Under the pieces are notes generated by a model. It was given only the letters and a program-made list of their open reading frames with translations. It searched no databases and was not told the DNA's origin. Made by a program: the position numbers and the translations under genes. A stretch of 64,000 nt of DNA from Arthrobacter cheniae (lineage in GTDB: Bacteria > Actinomycetota > Actinomycetes > Actinomycetales > Micrococcaceae), in contig NZ_QZVT01000003.1 in NCBI RefSeq assembly GCF_003602275.1, positions 248,001-312,000 of the forward strand, written 5' to 3'. This document shows, in pieces, positions 8,683 to 17,383 of this stretch (position 1 is its first letter; every line of letters starts with the position of its first letter).

Positions 8683-10206
8683 GTGAAGATCGTCCTGGTC
8701 ACCGAAGGAACCTATCCGATCGTCACCGGCGGCGTCAGCACCTGGTGTGACCAGCTCATCGGGGGAATGCCCGAGCACGAGTTCGACGTCGTCGCGCTGA
8801 CCGGGAGCGGTGTTACCAAGCTCGCCTGGGACCTGCCGTCCAATGTGCAGGCCGTACGCACGATTCCGGTGTGGGGGCCGCCTGCTTCTGCGCTTCGCCC
8901 CGGTTCCCGACGCCGAGCCTGGGTCGATTCGACGCAGCACGCTCTCACCCAGCTCTGGGATGCCGCGCTCGGCCCGGACAGTGGGGACCCAGTAGGGCGA
9001 ACGGCCGACGCACTCCAGCAGCTCGTGGGCATCAGCGACAGGATCGGGCTGGCCCGCTCACTGTCCACACGCGGATCCGTGGCTCCCATCCTCGCCGCCT
9101 GGGAGCGCCACGCCCGGACGTCGGGAGAGGCACCGATGTCCGTTGCCGACGCGGTCATGGCTGCCAGCATCGTGGACCGCGCGCTGGCCCTCATCGACCA
9201 TGAACTGGGGACCGCCGATGTGGTCCATGCATCCAGCAACGGGCCCTCGTCCCTGCTTGCACTGGCGCACTCCTGGCGGCACGGCACCCCCATCCTGTTG
9301 ACCGAACACGGCGTCTACCTGCGGGAGCGGTACCTTGCACTTCACGGTGCGAAGCTGTCCTGGCCGGTGCGCCGAGCGGTGACGGCATTCCTGCGGCGAC
9401 TGTGCGAGGTGGTGCACGTCCACGCACTGATGATCCTGCCGGTCAACCAGTTCAACGCCCGGTGGGAGCGGAAACTCGGTGCCGCCCCGGAGAAGATCCA
9501 CACCATCCCCAACGGCGTCGATCCCGGAAAGTTCGAACCCATCACCGGCGAGCCGGACCTGCCGACAATCAGCTTCGTCGGCCGGATCGATCCGCTCAAG
9601 GACCTGGAAACTCTGCTGTCCGCCTTCGCGGTGGTCCGCGATCGCATCCCGAATGCCCAACTGCGCATCTTCGGACCGACTCCTGCCGAGAACGCTGCCT
9701 ACAAGACACGGCTCGTGGAGCTGGCTGCCGCGCTCGGAGTCTCCGGTGCCGTCCACTGGGAGGGCTCCAGCAAGGGGAGCCGACCGGCAATCGAGGCCGG
9801 TCATGTAGTGGCTCTGTCGAGCGTCTCGGAAGGGCTGCCGTTCACCCTGATCGAGTCGATGATGTGCGGCCGCGCCACGGTCAACACCGACGTCGGGGGC
9901 GTGTCCGAATGCCTCGACGAGCAACAGACAACGGGCCTGCTGGTCGCGGCCCGTGACCACGTCGCATTCGCGGACGCCTGCGTCACCTTGCTGTCCGACC
10001 ACGTGTCGAGAGCCGCCATGGGCGCCGCTGCCCGCCGGCGAGCGCTGTCCCTGTTCACCCTCGAGCGATGCCTCGACCGTTATCGCGAGGCCTACCTGGC
10101 TGCGTGGGACGGACGGCTGCTCGAGCACGAACCGAGCACGGCCGACGCCGTGATCCCCCGTGCGCCCTGGCTGACCGGTAGACATGCACTCGAGTTGTCG
10201 GCATGA
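8683..10206 (+). CDS. pelF: PelF-type family 4 glycosyltransferase
   Basis: The GTG at 8683 gives a 507-residue protein, matching PelF length. It begins with the PelF/DUF3492 hallmark EGTYPIVTGGVSTW (residues 8-21). The C-terminal GT4 half contains IPNGVDPGKF, SFVGRIDPLKD and the donor-binding VSEGLPFTLIESMMCG, with the E-x7-E glutamates. In Pseudomonas, PelF is the cytoplasmic UDP-sugar transferase that polymerises the partially de-N-acetylated GalNAc/GalN Pel polymer. It is the first gene of a tight operon: the next gene overlaps by 4 bp, and two downstream genes belong to families acting on galactosaminoglycans. The symbol is by homology; the polymer here is not known. Donor UDP-sugar epimerase genes are not in the window. 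Confidence 0.85.
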   Translation: MKIVLVTEGTYPIVTGGVSTWCDQLIGGMPEHEFDVVALTGSGVTKLAWDLPSNVQAVRTIPVWGPPASALRPGSRRRAWVDSTQHALTQLWDAALGPDSGDPVGRTADALQQLVGISDRIGLARSLSTRGSVAPILAAWERHARTSGEAPMSVADAVMAASIVDRALALIDHELGTADVVHASSNGPSSLLALAHSWRHGTPILLTEHGVYLRERYLALHGAKLSWPVRRAVTAFLRRLCEVVHVHALMILPVNQFNARWERKLGAAPEKIHTIPNGVDPGKFEPITGEPDLPTISFVGRIDPLKDLETLLSAFAVVRDRIPNAQLRIFGPTPAENAAYKTRLVELAAALGVSGAVHWEGSSKGSRPAIEAGHVVALSSVSEGLPFTLIESMMCGRATVNTDVGGVSECLDEQQTTGLLVAARDHVAFADACVTLLSDHVSRAAMGAAARRRALSLFTLERCLDRYREAYLAAWDGRLLEHEPSTADAVIPRAPWLTGRHALELSA

Positions 10207-11531
10207 GCGCCGACAGCGTCATGATGCCGGCGTCGGGTGACTCTCTGCCGACCATCGGGAATGACCGCATCGCCTTCGATGCCGTCGACACGTACGAGGT
10301 CACTGCACGGCTCGAAGCTTCCGGCCTCAGCGACCGCACCGTCCGCCTCCGCAACGGAGCGACGGACGTCTTCGCCTACGCGCAATCGCTCGACCGGTCG
10401 AGGGACCCCGCGCGGGCTCCGCTGACTCCGGGCGGTTGGCTGGCCCGGACCGATCTGCTCGAGGCCGTACGGCGGGGCATCGTCCTGATCCTGGGTGCCG
10501 TACTGGGCGGCCTCACCGCGACCGTCCTGGTCATCGACACCAACGCGATCCTCATTGCCGGCATCGGCGCCTGGATCATCGGCCAGTCCGTCTCGGGAAT
10601 CGTCTGGGCACATGCAGGAACAGGCCAGGTGCACCGCGGTGTCGCCAGGGGTACCGGCGCAGCCCTGATCGTAGGGTCTGTCCTCGCCTGCTACCTCGCG
10701 GTGTCCCTGCTCCTTCCCACTCACCACGCGTCCACGGCCGTCCTCACCCTCGCGTGGTGCTGGTACTCCTGCGTCGTCTCGATGCTCGTGATCCTCGGTC
10801 GCTCCTGGTACCTGCTGACGGTGCTCGCCGGCGCCGTATCGGTGATGACCGTCGCACTGGTGCTGGGACACGACGCCACGACTCCCATCGTCGTGGCCGC
10901 GGCCCTCCTGGTCCTCGTCGCCGTCACCATCAACCTGGTCGCCGTCCTGCGCACCATCGATGAGCCGCACCTGCCCGGCCGGGGCGACGTGCGGGCCGCC
11001 CTCGCCCCGGCCGCGCAGGCGGGTTTCCTTGCCGCCGCACTGTCCATGGCGCTGACCCGGCTGCCGGACTGGGAAGGGACCGCGCTCATCGTGGCCACCG
11101 TTGTCGCCGCAGCGGCCACCGATCCGGCCCTGGTGCTCATGCGCCAGCGGTTGGTGTGGTCCTCGCATCGCACGCCCTTGCTGACGCATGCAGCCCGGCA
11201 CGCGTGGGTGTCCACCCTGGTGATGTCCACGGTGATCGTCGTCGTCTCCGCCGTCGTCTCCACCCTTGTGGTCATCTTTCTGGTCAAGGACGCCCGAGCG
11301 ACGACCGTCATCGTCGCCGCGGCCTTCAGCTCCCTGGCGACGACGTCGACGACCATCAGCGCGTTCGGCCTGCCGCGCGCGGGTGTACTTTTCGCCGGCG
11401 CGGCGTGCCTGTCCGCAGCAGCGTGGCTGTCCCTGGGCGCCGTGCCCGCCATGCTCCTGGCGATCGTCTTCGTCACCGCGGGCAGTGCCATGCTCCTGGC
11501 ACGGGTGTCCGATCCCCGCGCCTACGCATGA
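10203..11531 (+). CDS. Multi-pass membrane protein of the Pel-like operon
   Basis: A 442-residue protein with a start overlapping the pelF-like stop (ATGA). The first 90 or so residues are soluble and contain an AxRLEASGLSDRTVRLRNGA segment ending in DVFAYAQSL. About ten hydrophobic helices then follow to the C-terminus. Its position matches that of PelG, the 12-helix export partner of PelF. However, no clear PelG/MATE sequence signature was recognised, so it may be a different membrane component that replaces it or works beside it. Export of the polymer is an inference from position and topology only. The downstream gene again overlaps by 4 bp. Confidence 0.7.
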   Translation: MSADSVMMPASGDSLPTIGNDRIAFDAVDTYEVTARLEASGLSDRTVRLRNGATDVFAYAQSLDRSRDPARAPLTPGGWLARTDLLEAVRRGIVLILGAVLGGLTATVLVIDTNAILIAGIGAWIIGQSVSGIVWAHAGTGQVHRGVARGTGAALIVGSVLACYLAVSLLLPTHHASTAVLTLAWCWYSCVVSMLVILGRSWYLLTVLAGAVSVMTVALVLGHDATTPIVVAAALLVLVAVTINLVAVLRTIDEPHLPGRGDVRAALAPAAQAGFLAAALSMALTRLPDWEGTALIVATVVAAAATDPALVLMRQRLVWSSHRTPLLTHAARHAWVSTLVMSTVIVVVSAVVSTLVVIFLVKDARATTVIVAAAFSSLATTSTTISAFGLPRAGVLFAGAACLSAAAWLSLGAVPAMLLAIVFVTAGSAMLLARVSDPRAYA

Positions 11532-12211
11532 GGAGGGCTCGCCTCGCGCTCCCCTGGTACGTGCATCCCGCTGAGGCTCCCCAGGACTGGGCCTGGCTCG
11601 CGGCACAGCGCCGGAACGTCTCCTTCGCCGTCCTCAATGTCCACAACGGTCCCGGCCAGGAGGACGACGAGTACTACCCGGACGCCATAACCACGCTGCG
11701 AGGCATCCGCATCCTCGGCTACGTCCCGGTCGACTACGGCAACCGGCCGGTGGCGGAGGTCGCAGGCGATATCGCCCGGTGGCAACGGCTGTACAACGTA
11801 GACGGAATCATGCTGGACGAACTTCCAACGACGGCGCAGAGCCTTGCGCGGTGCGCACAGTACGCAGCTGCGGCGCGGGCTGCGGGCATCACGTTCCTGG
11901 CAGCGAATCCCGGCGTATTCCCCTCACTGGCTCACCTGAATCTCTTCGACGTCATCTCGGTCTTCGAAGGGACCGCCGAAGCCTACGGGAACTTCGAGCA
12001 CCCGTCGTGGGCACGGGACGTAGCACCGTCCCGGTTATGGCATCTGGTGTACGAGTGCGACCCGGACCAGCTGACCGCCCTCCACCGCGCCGCCCGCCAT
12101 CGTGGTGCCGGGCACGTCTTCGTGACCGATCGATCCCTCCCCAACCCATGGCTGGGTCCGCCGGCCGTCGTCTCCGCGCGTCTCCTCGCCGAGCACCGGG
12201 ACCACGTGTGA
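11528..12211 (+). CDS. Spherulation-specific family 4 (spherulin-4, GH135-like) protein
   Basis: A 227-residue protein starting at the ATG at 11528, inside the previous stop. The opening LALPWYVHP, the middle VLGYVPVDYGNRP-like strand (written ILGYVPVDYG here), the DGIMLDELP acidic cluster and the FLAANPGVFP strand are typical of the spherulin-4 TIM-barrel family. That family includes fungal Sph3 (GH135), which cleaves galactosaminogalactan. No signal peptide is visible, so either the protein works inside the cell or export is non-classical. Next to a PelF-like synthase and a GH114 gene, a role in trimming or remodelling a GalNAc/GalN polymer is plausible but unproven. Confidence 0.8.
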   Translation: MRRARLALPWYVHPAEAPQDWAWLAAQRRNVSFAVLNVHNGPGQEDDEYYPDAITTLRGIRILGYVPVDYGNRPVAEVAGDIARWQRLYNVDGIMLDELPTTAQSLARCAQYAAAARAAGITFLAANPGVFPSLAHLNLFDVISVFEGTAEAYGNFEHPSWARDVAPSRLWHLVYECDPDQLTALHRAARHRGAGHVFVTDRSLPNPWLGPPAVVSARLLAEHRDHV

Positions 12212-13029
12212 AGGCGCACCCCTGGCCCGTGGTTGCCGGCCTGACTGTCGTCCTTGCACTGGGCGCCTGTGGGAGTCCGGGCGACGGCGGGCCTCCCGCA
12301 ACGCAGGCCGTCCAGGCAGGCCCCGCCGACTCACGGTGGCTACCGGCCCCCACGACCAGCTGGCAGTGGCAACTCAGTGGCGACCTCGACCTCGAGGTGG
12401 ACGCCGATGTCTTCGATGTCGACTACGAAAGGACGACGCGTGCGGAGGCCGACACGCTGAAGCGCGATGGGCGACGACTGATCTGCTACCTCTCGGCCGG
12501 TTCGTGGGAAGACTTCCGGGCCGATGCCGGCGCCTTTCCGCCAGCCGTCCTGGGCGATGTCCTGTCCGGCTGGCCGAACGAGCAGTGGCTCGACATCCGC
12601 CGCTTGGACGTCCTCCTGCCGATCATGGCAGCACGGATGGATACCTGTGTCGAGAAGGGGTTCGACGCCGTCGAACCGGACAACGTTGACGGCTACCTGA
12701 ATGCGACGGGCTTTCCGCTGACGGCAGCCGACCAGCTGGCGTACAACCGGGCCGTAGCCGAGTTGGCCCACTTCCGCGGATTGTCGGTCGCGCTGAAGAA
12801 CGACGTCGACCAGATCCCGGACCTCGTGGACGATTTCGACTTCGCCATCAACGAGGAGTGCGTCCGGTATGCGGAATGCGACCTGTATGACCCCTTCACC
12901 GACGCCGGCAAGGCTGTTCTGCACGTCGAGTACCAAGGGTCGCTGGGCTTCTGCGCCGAAACGGAGCGGAGGGGTTTGTCCTCGATGCTCAAACCCCTGG
13001 ACCTAGGGGCGGTCCGGCGGCCCTGCTGA
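12208..13029 (+). CDS. Lipoprotein of the endo-alpha-1,4-polygalactosaminidase (GH114) family
   Basis: The GTG at 12208 overlaps the upstream stop and gives 273 residues. An N-terminal hydrophobic stretch ends in a lipobox (LGAC, Cys21), so the mature protein should be lipid-anchored outside the membrane. GH114 signatures follow: WQWQLSG, DVFDVDYE, ICYLSAGSWEDFR, KGFDAVEPDNVDGY (with the family's acidic residues), FAINEECV and HVEYQG. The same fold forms the hydrolase part of PelA and the fungal enzyme Ega3. It probably cleaves the product of this operon during export or release. It is the last gene of the operon. A broken pth fragment begins 20 bp after its stop. Confidence 0.87.
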   Translation: MKAHPWPVVAGLTVVLALGACGSPGDGGPPATQAVQAGPADSRWLPAPTTSWQWQLSGDLDLEVDADVFDVDYERTTRAEADTLKRDGRRLICYLSAGSWEDFRADAGAFPPAVLGDVLSGWPNEQWLDIRRLDVLLPIMAARMDTCVEKGFDAVEPDNVDGYLNATGFPLTAADQLAYNRAVAELAHFRGLSVALKNDVDQIPDLVDDFDFAINEECVRYAECDLYDPFTDAGKAVLHVEYQGSLGFCAETERRGLSSMLKPLDLGAVRRPC

Positions 13030-13048
13030 CGCAGGCGCAGACCCGTGC

Positions 13049-13270
13049 TTCTCCCCCTCCGAGTTTGAGCTTGAGGGTGTTGAACGGGATGTCGATCTCG
13101 TCGTGCACGGCGATCACCTGGTCGGGCGCGACGTCGTGGAAGCGCGCGAGCGCCGATATCGGCCGCCCGTGAGGTTCATGTACGTCGAAGGCTTGGCGAG
13201 GACGAGCCGACGTTGTGCCGGTTGCCGCTGTAGCCGGGCCCGGCGCTTCCGAGCCCAGCTACCAGCCACT
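13049..13270 (-). pseudogene. Degenerate internal fragment of pth (peptidyl-tRNA hydrolase)
   Basis: These 222 bp match the intact pth at 15288-15872 in the same orientation. Positions 13049-13207 correspond to about 15533-15691, and 13208-13270 correspond to about 15798-15860. About 106 bp in between are lost at the junction near 13208, which shifts the frame, and the 3' half of the gene is absent. Translated pieces still show the MNLTGG, AKPSTY and VAGLGSAGPGYSGNRHNVG segments of Pth. It cannot encode a working enzyme. It marks a duplication or recombination event at the border of the Pel-like operon. Confidence 0.88.
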
Positions 13271-13591
13271 GCGGACAATATAGGATCGCTGTACGAGGCC
13301 CTCGAGCGCTCTGGTATTGCCAATTGATACGCTGACCTACCGTCAGGGAACGGTAGCAAGCGGCTGCGTTCGCACTGGTAACGGTCGCTGCTCTGACATT
13401 CATCGAGATCGCGGTGCAGGCACGGTAGCAGCACCGAGAGAAGGTCCCATCTTCGAAAAGATAAGGCTCGATCCCTGCTGCGTTAGCTTGACTATCTGGG
13501 GTGCAGAAGTGCTCTGTCTCGGGTGTGGGCAGTGCCTTGGCGTTGGCAACGTGAGGCATAATCAGTGCAGGTCTCAAATTTAGGGGAAACA
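13271..13591. other. Non-coding stretch after the pth fragment
   Basis: No gene is supported here. The base composition is less GC-rich than the flanks. The promoter of the acyltransferase gene must lie here; a ribosome-binding site AGGGG is at 13582-13586. Confidence 0.4.
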
Positions 13592-14581
13592 ATGGCGCTA
13601 CTAGCGCGAGCTGATAAGGGGACGAGTCAGCGTTCCGGTGCTATCGATTTCATCCGAGTACTTGGAATCGTGGCCGTTGTAGCGGGGCACGTATGGTCGT
13701 CAGACCTCGTCCGGAACCTTCTCTATACGTGGCATGTACCGCTGTTCTTTTTCCTTTCCGGATATTTTTGGCGCCTAGGCAGAACTGCTAAAGACGAAGT
13801 TGTGAAACGAGGGCGAACCCTCGGACTCCCCTACGCAGCCTGGTTCGCCATCATCGGGATACCGTACGTCATCGAGTTGTTGGTATCCGGCAACTTTGGC
13901 TTGGGATCCTTCCTGCGTCCACTTTATGGCGGCTCCGTTGCAGGCCGGCCCTTCACGACATTCTGGTTCGTTTCTGTGCTGTTCTTCACCGCGATTCTTT
14001 ACCGAGCGGTGACGAAGCTACCGATAGCAATTCAGGCGGTGGTCGCCGCAGTTGGTCTTGGCGCGGGCTATTTGGTTGGCGATGTGCTGGCGAAGACGCC
14101 ACTAGCAATAGGGTCTGCATTGCCTTGCCTCAGCTTCATGCTCATCGGGACCGTCGCTTCGAGGTTGCACCCTCGCCTTCGGTGGCGTCCGCTGTTGGGG
14201 TTGGGGCTCCTCTCGGGAGGCTTTGCACTTGTCTGGGGCGGCATCTCGACACCGTTGGACATGAAGGGCGGTGACTTCGGTACTCCCTTCGTAAGCATGA
14301 TCGTGGCATGTGCTATCAGCTTTGGGCTCGTGCTACTGGCCGGGTTCGCTTTCCAGTCTGTGCCACTCGCGGTCAGCCGGCTTTTCACGCGACTCGCGGC
14401 GTCAGGCTTCGCCGCGGTTCTGGCTCACCCCGCGATCCTCTGGTTGCTGCAAACGCCCGCAGACGGGACATGGATTGAATTTTGGATAGCCCTAGTCATC
14501 CCATGGGCGGTGGGATTAATAGCGCTTCAGACCCCACTCTCCGTGTGGCTGACCGGGCAGGATCGAGCCATCCGTCAGTAG
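13592..14581 (+). CDS. Integral membrane acyltransferase (acyltransferase family 3, OafA-like)
   Basis: A 329-residue protein. The ATG at 13592 follows AGGGG by 5 bases and is preferred over the ATG at 13565. The family-3 acyltransferase start is clear: IDFIRVLGIVAVVAGHVW with the conserved His, then WHVPLFFFLSGYFW. About nine to ten hydrophobic helices follow. Such proteins move acetyl or other acyl groups from the cytoplasm onto extracytoplasmic sugars, so it probably decorates one of the exopolysaccharides encoded nearby. It stands alone between two non-coding stretches, and its codon use is less GC-biased than that of the housekeeping genes, consistent with acquired DNA. Confidence 0.85.
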   Translation: MALLARADKGTSQRSGAIDFIRVLGIVAVVAGHVWSSDLVRNLLYTWHVPLFFFLSGYFWRLGRTAKDEVVKRGRTLGLPYAAWFAIIGIPYVIELLVSGNFGLGSFLRPLYGGSVAGRPFTTFWFVSVLFFTAILYRAVTKLPIAIQAVVAAVGLGAGYLVGDVLAKTPLAIGSALPCLSFMLIGTVASRLHPRLRWRPLLGLGLLSGGFALVWGGISTPLDMKGGDFGTPFVSMIVACAISFGLVLLAGFAFQSVPLAVSRLFTRLAASGFAAVLAHPAILWLLQTPADGTWIEFWIALVIPWAVGLIALQTPLSVWLTGQDRAIRQ

Positions 14582-15287
14582 TGGAAGAGTGGCCCACGTA
14601 TCTAAAAAAGGGGCCATTCGCATGGTTTCGCAGGTCTCTTACCCGTTACGAGTGTCGAGAAGCTTCATGCAATGAGGCACCGCCCGCTGTGCAGAAGAGA
14701 TTTTAGGGTTCGCGGTACAGCTGGCAGCAACACCAACTCCTCTCGTCAATTTGTACCGGTTAGCGAGGAACGCCGTGTTAGCACCGATTGCCAATCTCAT
14801 CTCCTCGATGCAGGAGACATTTGTAAGACGGTTGTTGCTGACGGTGTACCGCCGCCCTTGCCTTGCTCTCTGTGAACCGGCTTCGTAATCGCTAAGCCGT
14901 AGTTAGTTCTGAATGAGCCATCGCCCAACTCCAGCCAATATCTTCAAGGCTGGCTCGGTTGTCTCTGTCTCGCGTGGAGCGGCCCCGCTTAACCCGATGC
15001 CGTGACCATGAAACACCGCGCTCTCTGGTTGCACGACGCTTCTCGCGCTGCCGGTGTCATAGCTCATCACCTGTTCGATCGCGTGTCGGCAATTGAGCGA
15101 GTAGGCGTTGTAGGTACACCGGTCCAGCAGCCCTGGAAACGATTGTGGCATCCATGCCCGAAGTTACTCAGTGCGGATACTCTGCGCGGACGTTGCGCTT
15201 CAATGGTCGGCGGCAGTCGAATTGCATGATTAGGTAGACTAGGCGCAATTAGGGCCCGATGCGGGCAAATCAACACAACCAGTCTTC
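14582..15287. other. About 700 bp without a supported gene
   Basis: Only short frames with no recognisable protein are present; the longest (minus strand, 14903-15151) has no ribosome-binding site or known motif. The stretch lies between the acyltransferase and the 3' end of pth. It may be decayed sequence left by the rearrangement that also produced the pth fragment at 13049. Confidence 0.5.
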
Positions 15288-15872
15288 CTACTTCGGCGGG
15301 TGGACCTTTTGCTGGGCTTCCAGCAGGCCGTCCCGGATCAGGAGCTCGACGGCGTCTGCGGCGTCGTCGAGCAGGAACGGCAGTTCCTTTTTCTCGACGG
15401 TGCTGAAGTCCTTGAGCACGAAGTCGGCCGGGTCCTGCCGTCCGGGTGGTCGTCCGACGCCGACCCGCACACGGTAGTAGTCCTTGGTGCCGAGGGTCTT
15501 GCTGATGTCACGGAGACCGTTGTGCCCGCCCTCTCCCCCGCCGAGCTTGAGCTTGAGCGTGTTGAACGGGATGTCGATCTCGTCGTGCACGGCGATCACG
15601 TGGTCGGGCGCGACGTCGTGGAAGCGGGCGAGCGCGGAGATCGGCCCGCCCGAGAGGTTCATGTAGGTCAAAGGCTTGGCGAGGACGAGCCTCGGGCCGC
15701 CGATTCCGAGCCGGCCCTCGAGCGTAACGGCCTGCGCCTTCGAGGAGGTGAAGCGCCCACCCACGCGGCCGGCCAGCAGGTCCAGGACCATCTGGCCGAC
15801 GTTGTGCCGGTTTCCGCTGTAGCCGGGCCCGGGATTCCCGAGCCCGGCTACGAGCCAGGTGTCAGTGGACAC
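15288..15872 (-). CDS. pth: Peptidyl-tRNA hydrolase
   Basis: It releases peptides from prematurely dissociated peptidyl-tRNA in the cytoplasm. The protein has 194 residues from a GTG start, the usual family length. Family blocks are intact: WLVAGLGNPGPGYSGNRHNVG with the catalytic His, LAKPLTYMNLSGG, VIAVHDEIDIP with the Asp, and GGGEGGHNGLRDI. It follows rplY by 14 bp on the same strand, the standard actinobacterial pairing, so the two are probably cotranscribed. A broken second copy lies at 13049-13270. Confidence 0.97.
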   Translation of the reverse strand: MSTDTWLVAGLGNPGPGYSGNRHNVGQMVLDLLAGRVGGRFTSSKAQAVTLEGRLGIGGPRLVLAKPLTYMNLSGGPISALARFHDVAPDHVIAVHDEIDIPFNTLKLKLGGGEGGHNGLRDISKTLGTKDYYRVRVGVGRPPGRQDPADFVLKDFSTVEKKELPFLLDDAADAVELLIRDGLLEAQQKVHPPK

Positions 15873-15886
15873 CGTGGTAATCCGGC

Positions 15887-16537
15887 TTAGCGCTCGTCGG
15901 CGTCGGTGATGACGGCGTCGGCGTCAGCGTGAGCTGCCGTTGCGCCCTCGGAGGTTCCTTCGGTGGCGGCGTCGGTCTCGTCACCCTCGCCGAGGTCCTG
16001 GACCGTGGGGGCCGTGACGTTGACGATGAGCGTCTCGGGATCGGTGAGCAGCGTGACTCCCTCGGGGAGCACGATGTCCGAGGCGTAGACGTGCTCGCCG
16101 ATGTTGTGGCCCTCGATGCTGACGGTGAGGGTCTCGGGCAGGTGGGTTGCCTCTGCCTCGACGAGGACCGTGTTGGTCTCGAGGTTGAAGACGACGTCCG
16201 GCAGGGTCTCGCCCTCGACGTGAATGGCGACGTCGACCTGGACCTTCTCGCCGCGGCGAACGGTCAGGAGGTCGAGGTGCTCGACGATCCGCTTGAGCTG
16301 ATTGCGCTGGATGTCCTTGACCAGGGCCAGGTGGTCCTCGCCGTTGATGTCCAGCGTGAGCAGTGCGTTGGGGGTGCGCACAGCAAGGGTCGTTGCCTTC
16401 GAGGGCAGCAGGACGTGGATGGCTTCGGCGCCGTGGCCGTAGATCACGGCGGGGATCATGTTGGCGCGGCGGGCCTGGCGGGCAGCGCCCTTGCCGAACT
16501 CGGTGCGGACGTGTGCTGCGAGCTTCTGCTCGGACAT
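15887..16537 (-). CDS. rplY: 50S ribosomal protein L25/general stress protein Ctc
   Basis: It binds 5S rRNA in the large ribosomal subunit. The ATG at 16537 has AGGAG a few bases upstream and gives 216 residues: an N-terminal L25 domain (MSEQKLAAHVRTEFGKGAAR, then IPAVIYGHG), the long Ctc (TL5) beta domain (VDVAIHVEGE to LIVNVTAP), and an acidic Ala/Glu/Asp-rich tail of about 40 residues typical of actinobacterial Ctc proteins. It lies directly upstream of pth. Its normal neighbour prs is found more than 20 kb away at 38370, so the original prs-rplY junction is split by the polysaccharide locus. Confidence 0.96.
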   Translation of the reverse strand: MSEQKLAAHVRTEFGKGAARQARRANMIPAVIYGHGAEAIHVLLPSKATTLAVRTPNALLTLDINGEDHLALVKDIQRNQLKRIVEHLDLLTVRRGEKVQVDVAIHVEGETLPDVVFNLETNTVLVEAEATHLPETLTVSIEGHNIGEHVYASDIVLPEGVTLLTDPETLIVNVTAPTVQDLGEGDETDAATEGTSEGATAAHADADAVITDADER

Positions 16538-16773
16538 GGTTTCTCCTGGACGTTGAGGCTCTCCGCGGTCTGCGCGAGCACTGGGACGTTGCCGGGGCGG
16601 AAGGAACACGCGAGTGGGGCAGTTGTCTAGAAACCAGTTGAGTCGCTAGCCACCGTCGATCACGGAGTCCGGCCGGAAAATACTGCAATCCGGCCCGCTC
16701 CCTCGCCTAGGCATCGCGTTCAATGCTACAGGACTGGAAGTTGTCGGCTGTCCTTCAACCGGGGCAGGCCATA

Positions 16774-17280
16774 ATGGAGCAACTCCGCCGTCAGCCGTCC
16801 GGCTCATTCCTCGAAGGAATCCCCCTGAGTACTGCGCCGCTCCCGTCCCGCAGGTACAGGACTATTGTCGCCGCGCTGTGCGCGATATGGGTGATGGCGG
16901 TCGCGTTCATCGTGCTGTGGCCGACGCCGGTAGACCGCGCAGGCGTCGGATGGCTGCGCGGTCTGCTCGGGGCCCTTCATGCGCATGGCCTGCCCGCACT
17001 CGTCTCGTACGGCACGGTCGAGTTCGCCGCGAACGTGCTGATGTTCGTTCCCTTGGGCCTGTTCTGGTTTCTCCTCGCACCCAGGAGCTGGCGCTGGGCG
17101 GGGGTGTTCGCGGGTTTCGGGCTATCGCTGCTCATCGAAGTGGCCCAACTCCTCCTGCTCCCTCAGCGGTTTGCGACGCCGTACGACGTGCTGGCAAATA
17201 CCCTTGGCACATTCATGGGCACTGTGGCGGCCTGGTTCCTGCTTCGCACGAGCCATCTGCGGCCCTCTCCCAAGCTGTAG
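16774..17280 (+). CDS. VanZ-like family membrane protein
   Basis: A 168-residue protein from the ATG at 16774, preceded by GGGGCAGG; an ATG at 16723 is a possible alternative. It has four hydrophobic helices and the VanZ hallmark of a conserved NVLMFVPLG segment followed by a Glu-containing helix (LLIEVAQLL) and DVLANTLG. The biochemical role of the family is not settled; it is often found near cell-wall or capsule genes. It precedes ugd copy 2 on the same strand by about 100 bp and may be the first gene of that locus. Confidence 0.8.
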   Translation: MEQLRRQPSGSFLEGIPLSTAPLPSRRYRTIVAALCAIWVMAVAFIVLWPTPVDRAGVGWLRGLLGALHAHGLPALVSYGTVEFAANVLMFVPLGLFWFLLAPRSWRWAGVFAGFGLSLLIEVAQLLLLPQRFATPYDVLANTLGTFMGTVAAWFLLRTSHLRPSPKL

Positions 17281-17383
17281 TTCACGCGGCGTTAACTCGT
17301 CCCGAGGGCGTGTTCGCGGCCTAGAAGGAGTCCGGCGGCTAGAATCTGCCTGACTGGGAACATTTTTAGGGGACAAAACATAT

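Noticed and set aside
13176..13592. Minus-strand 138-codon frame with a Pth-like VAGLG segment
   Set aside because: It joins a short pth fragment to unrelated sequence and is frameshifted against the rest, so it is treated as part of the pseudogene and not as a gene.
14903..15151. Minus-strand frame of 82 codons in the gap before pth
   Set aside because: No ribosome-binding site, no recognisable family and no conserved context.
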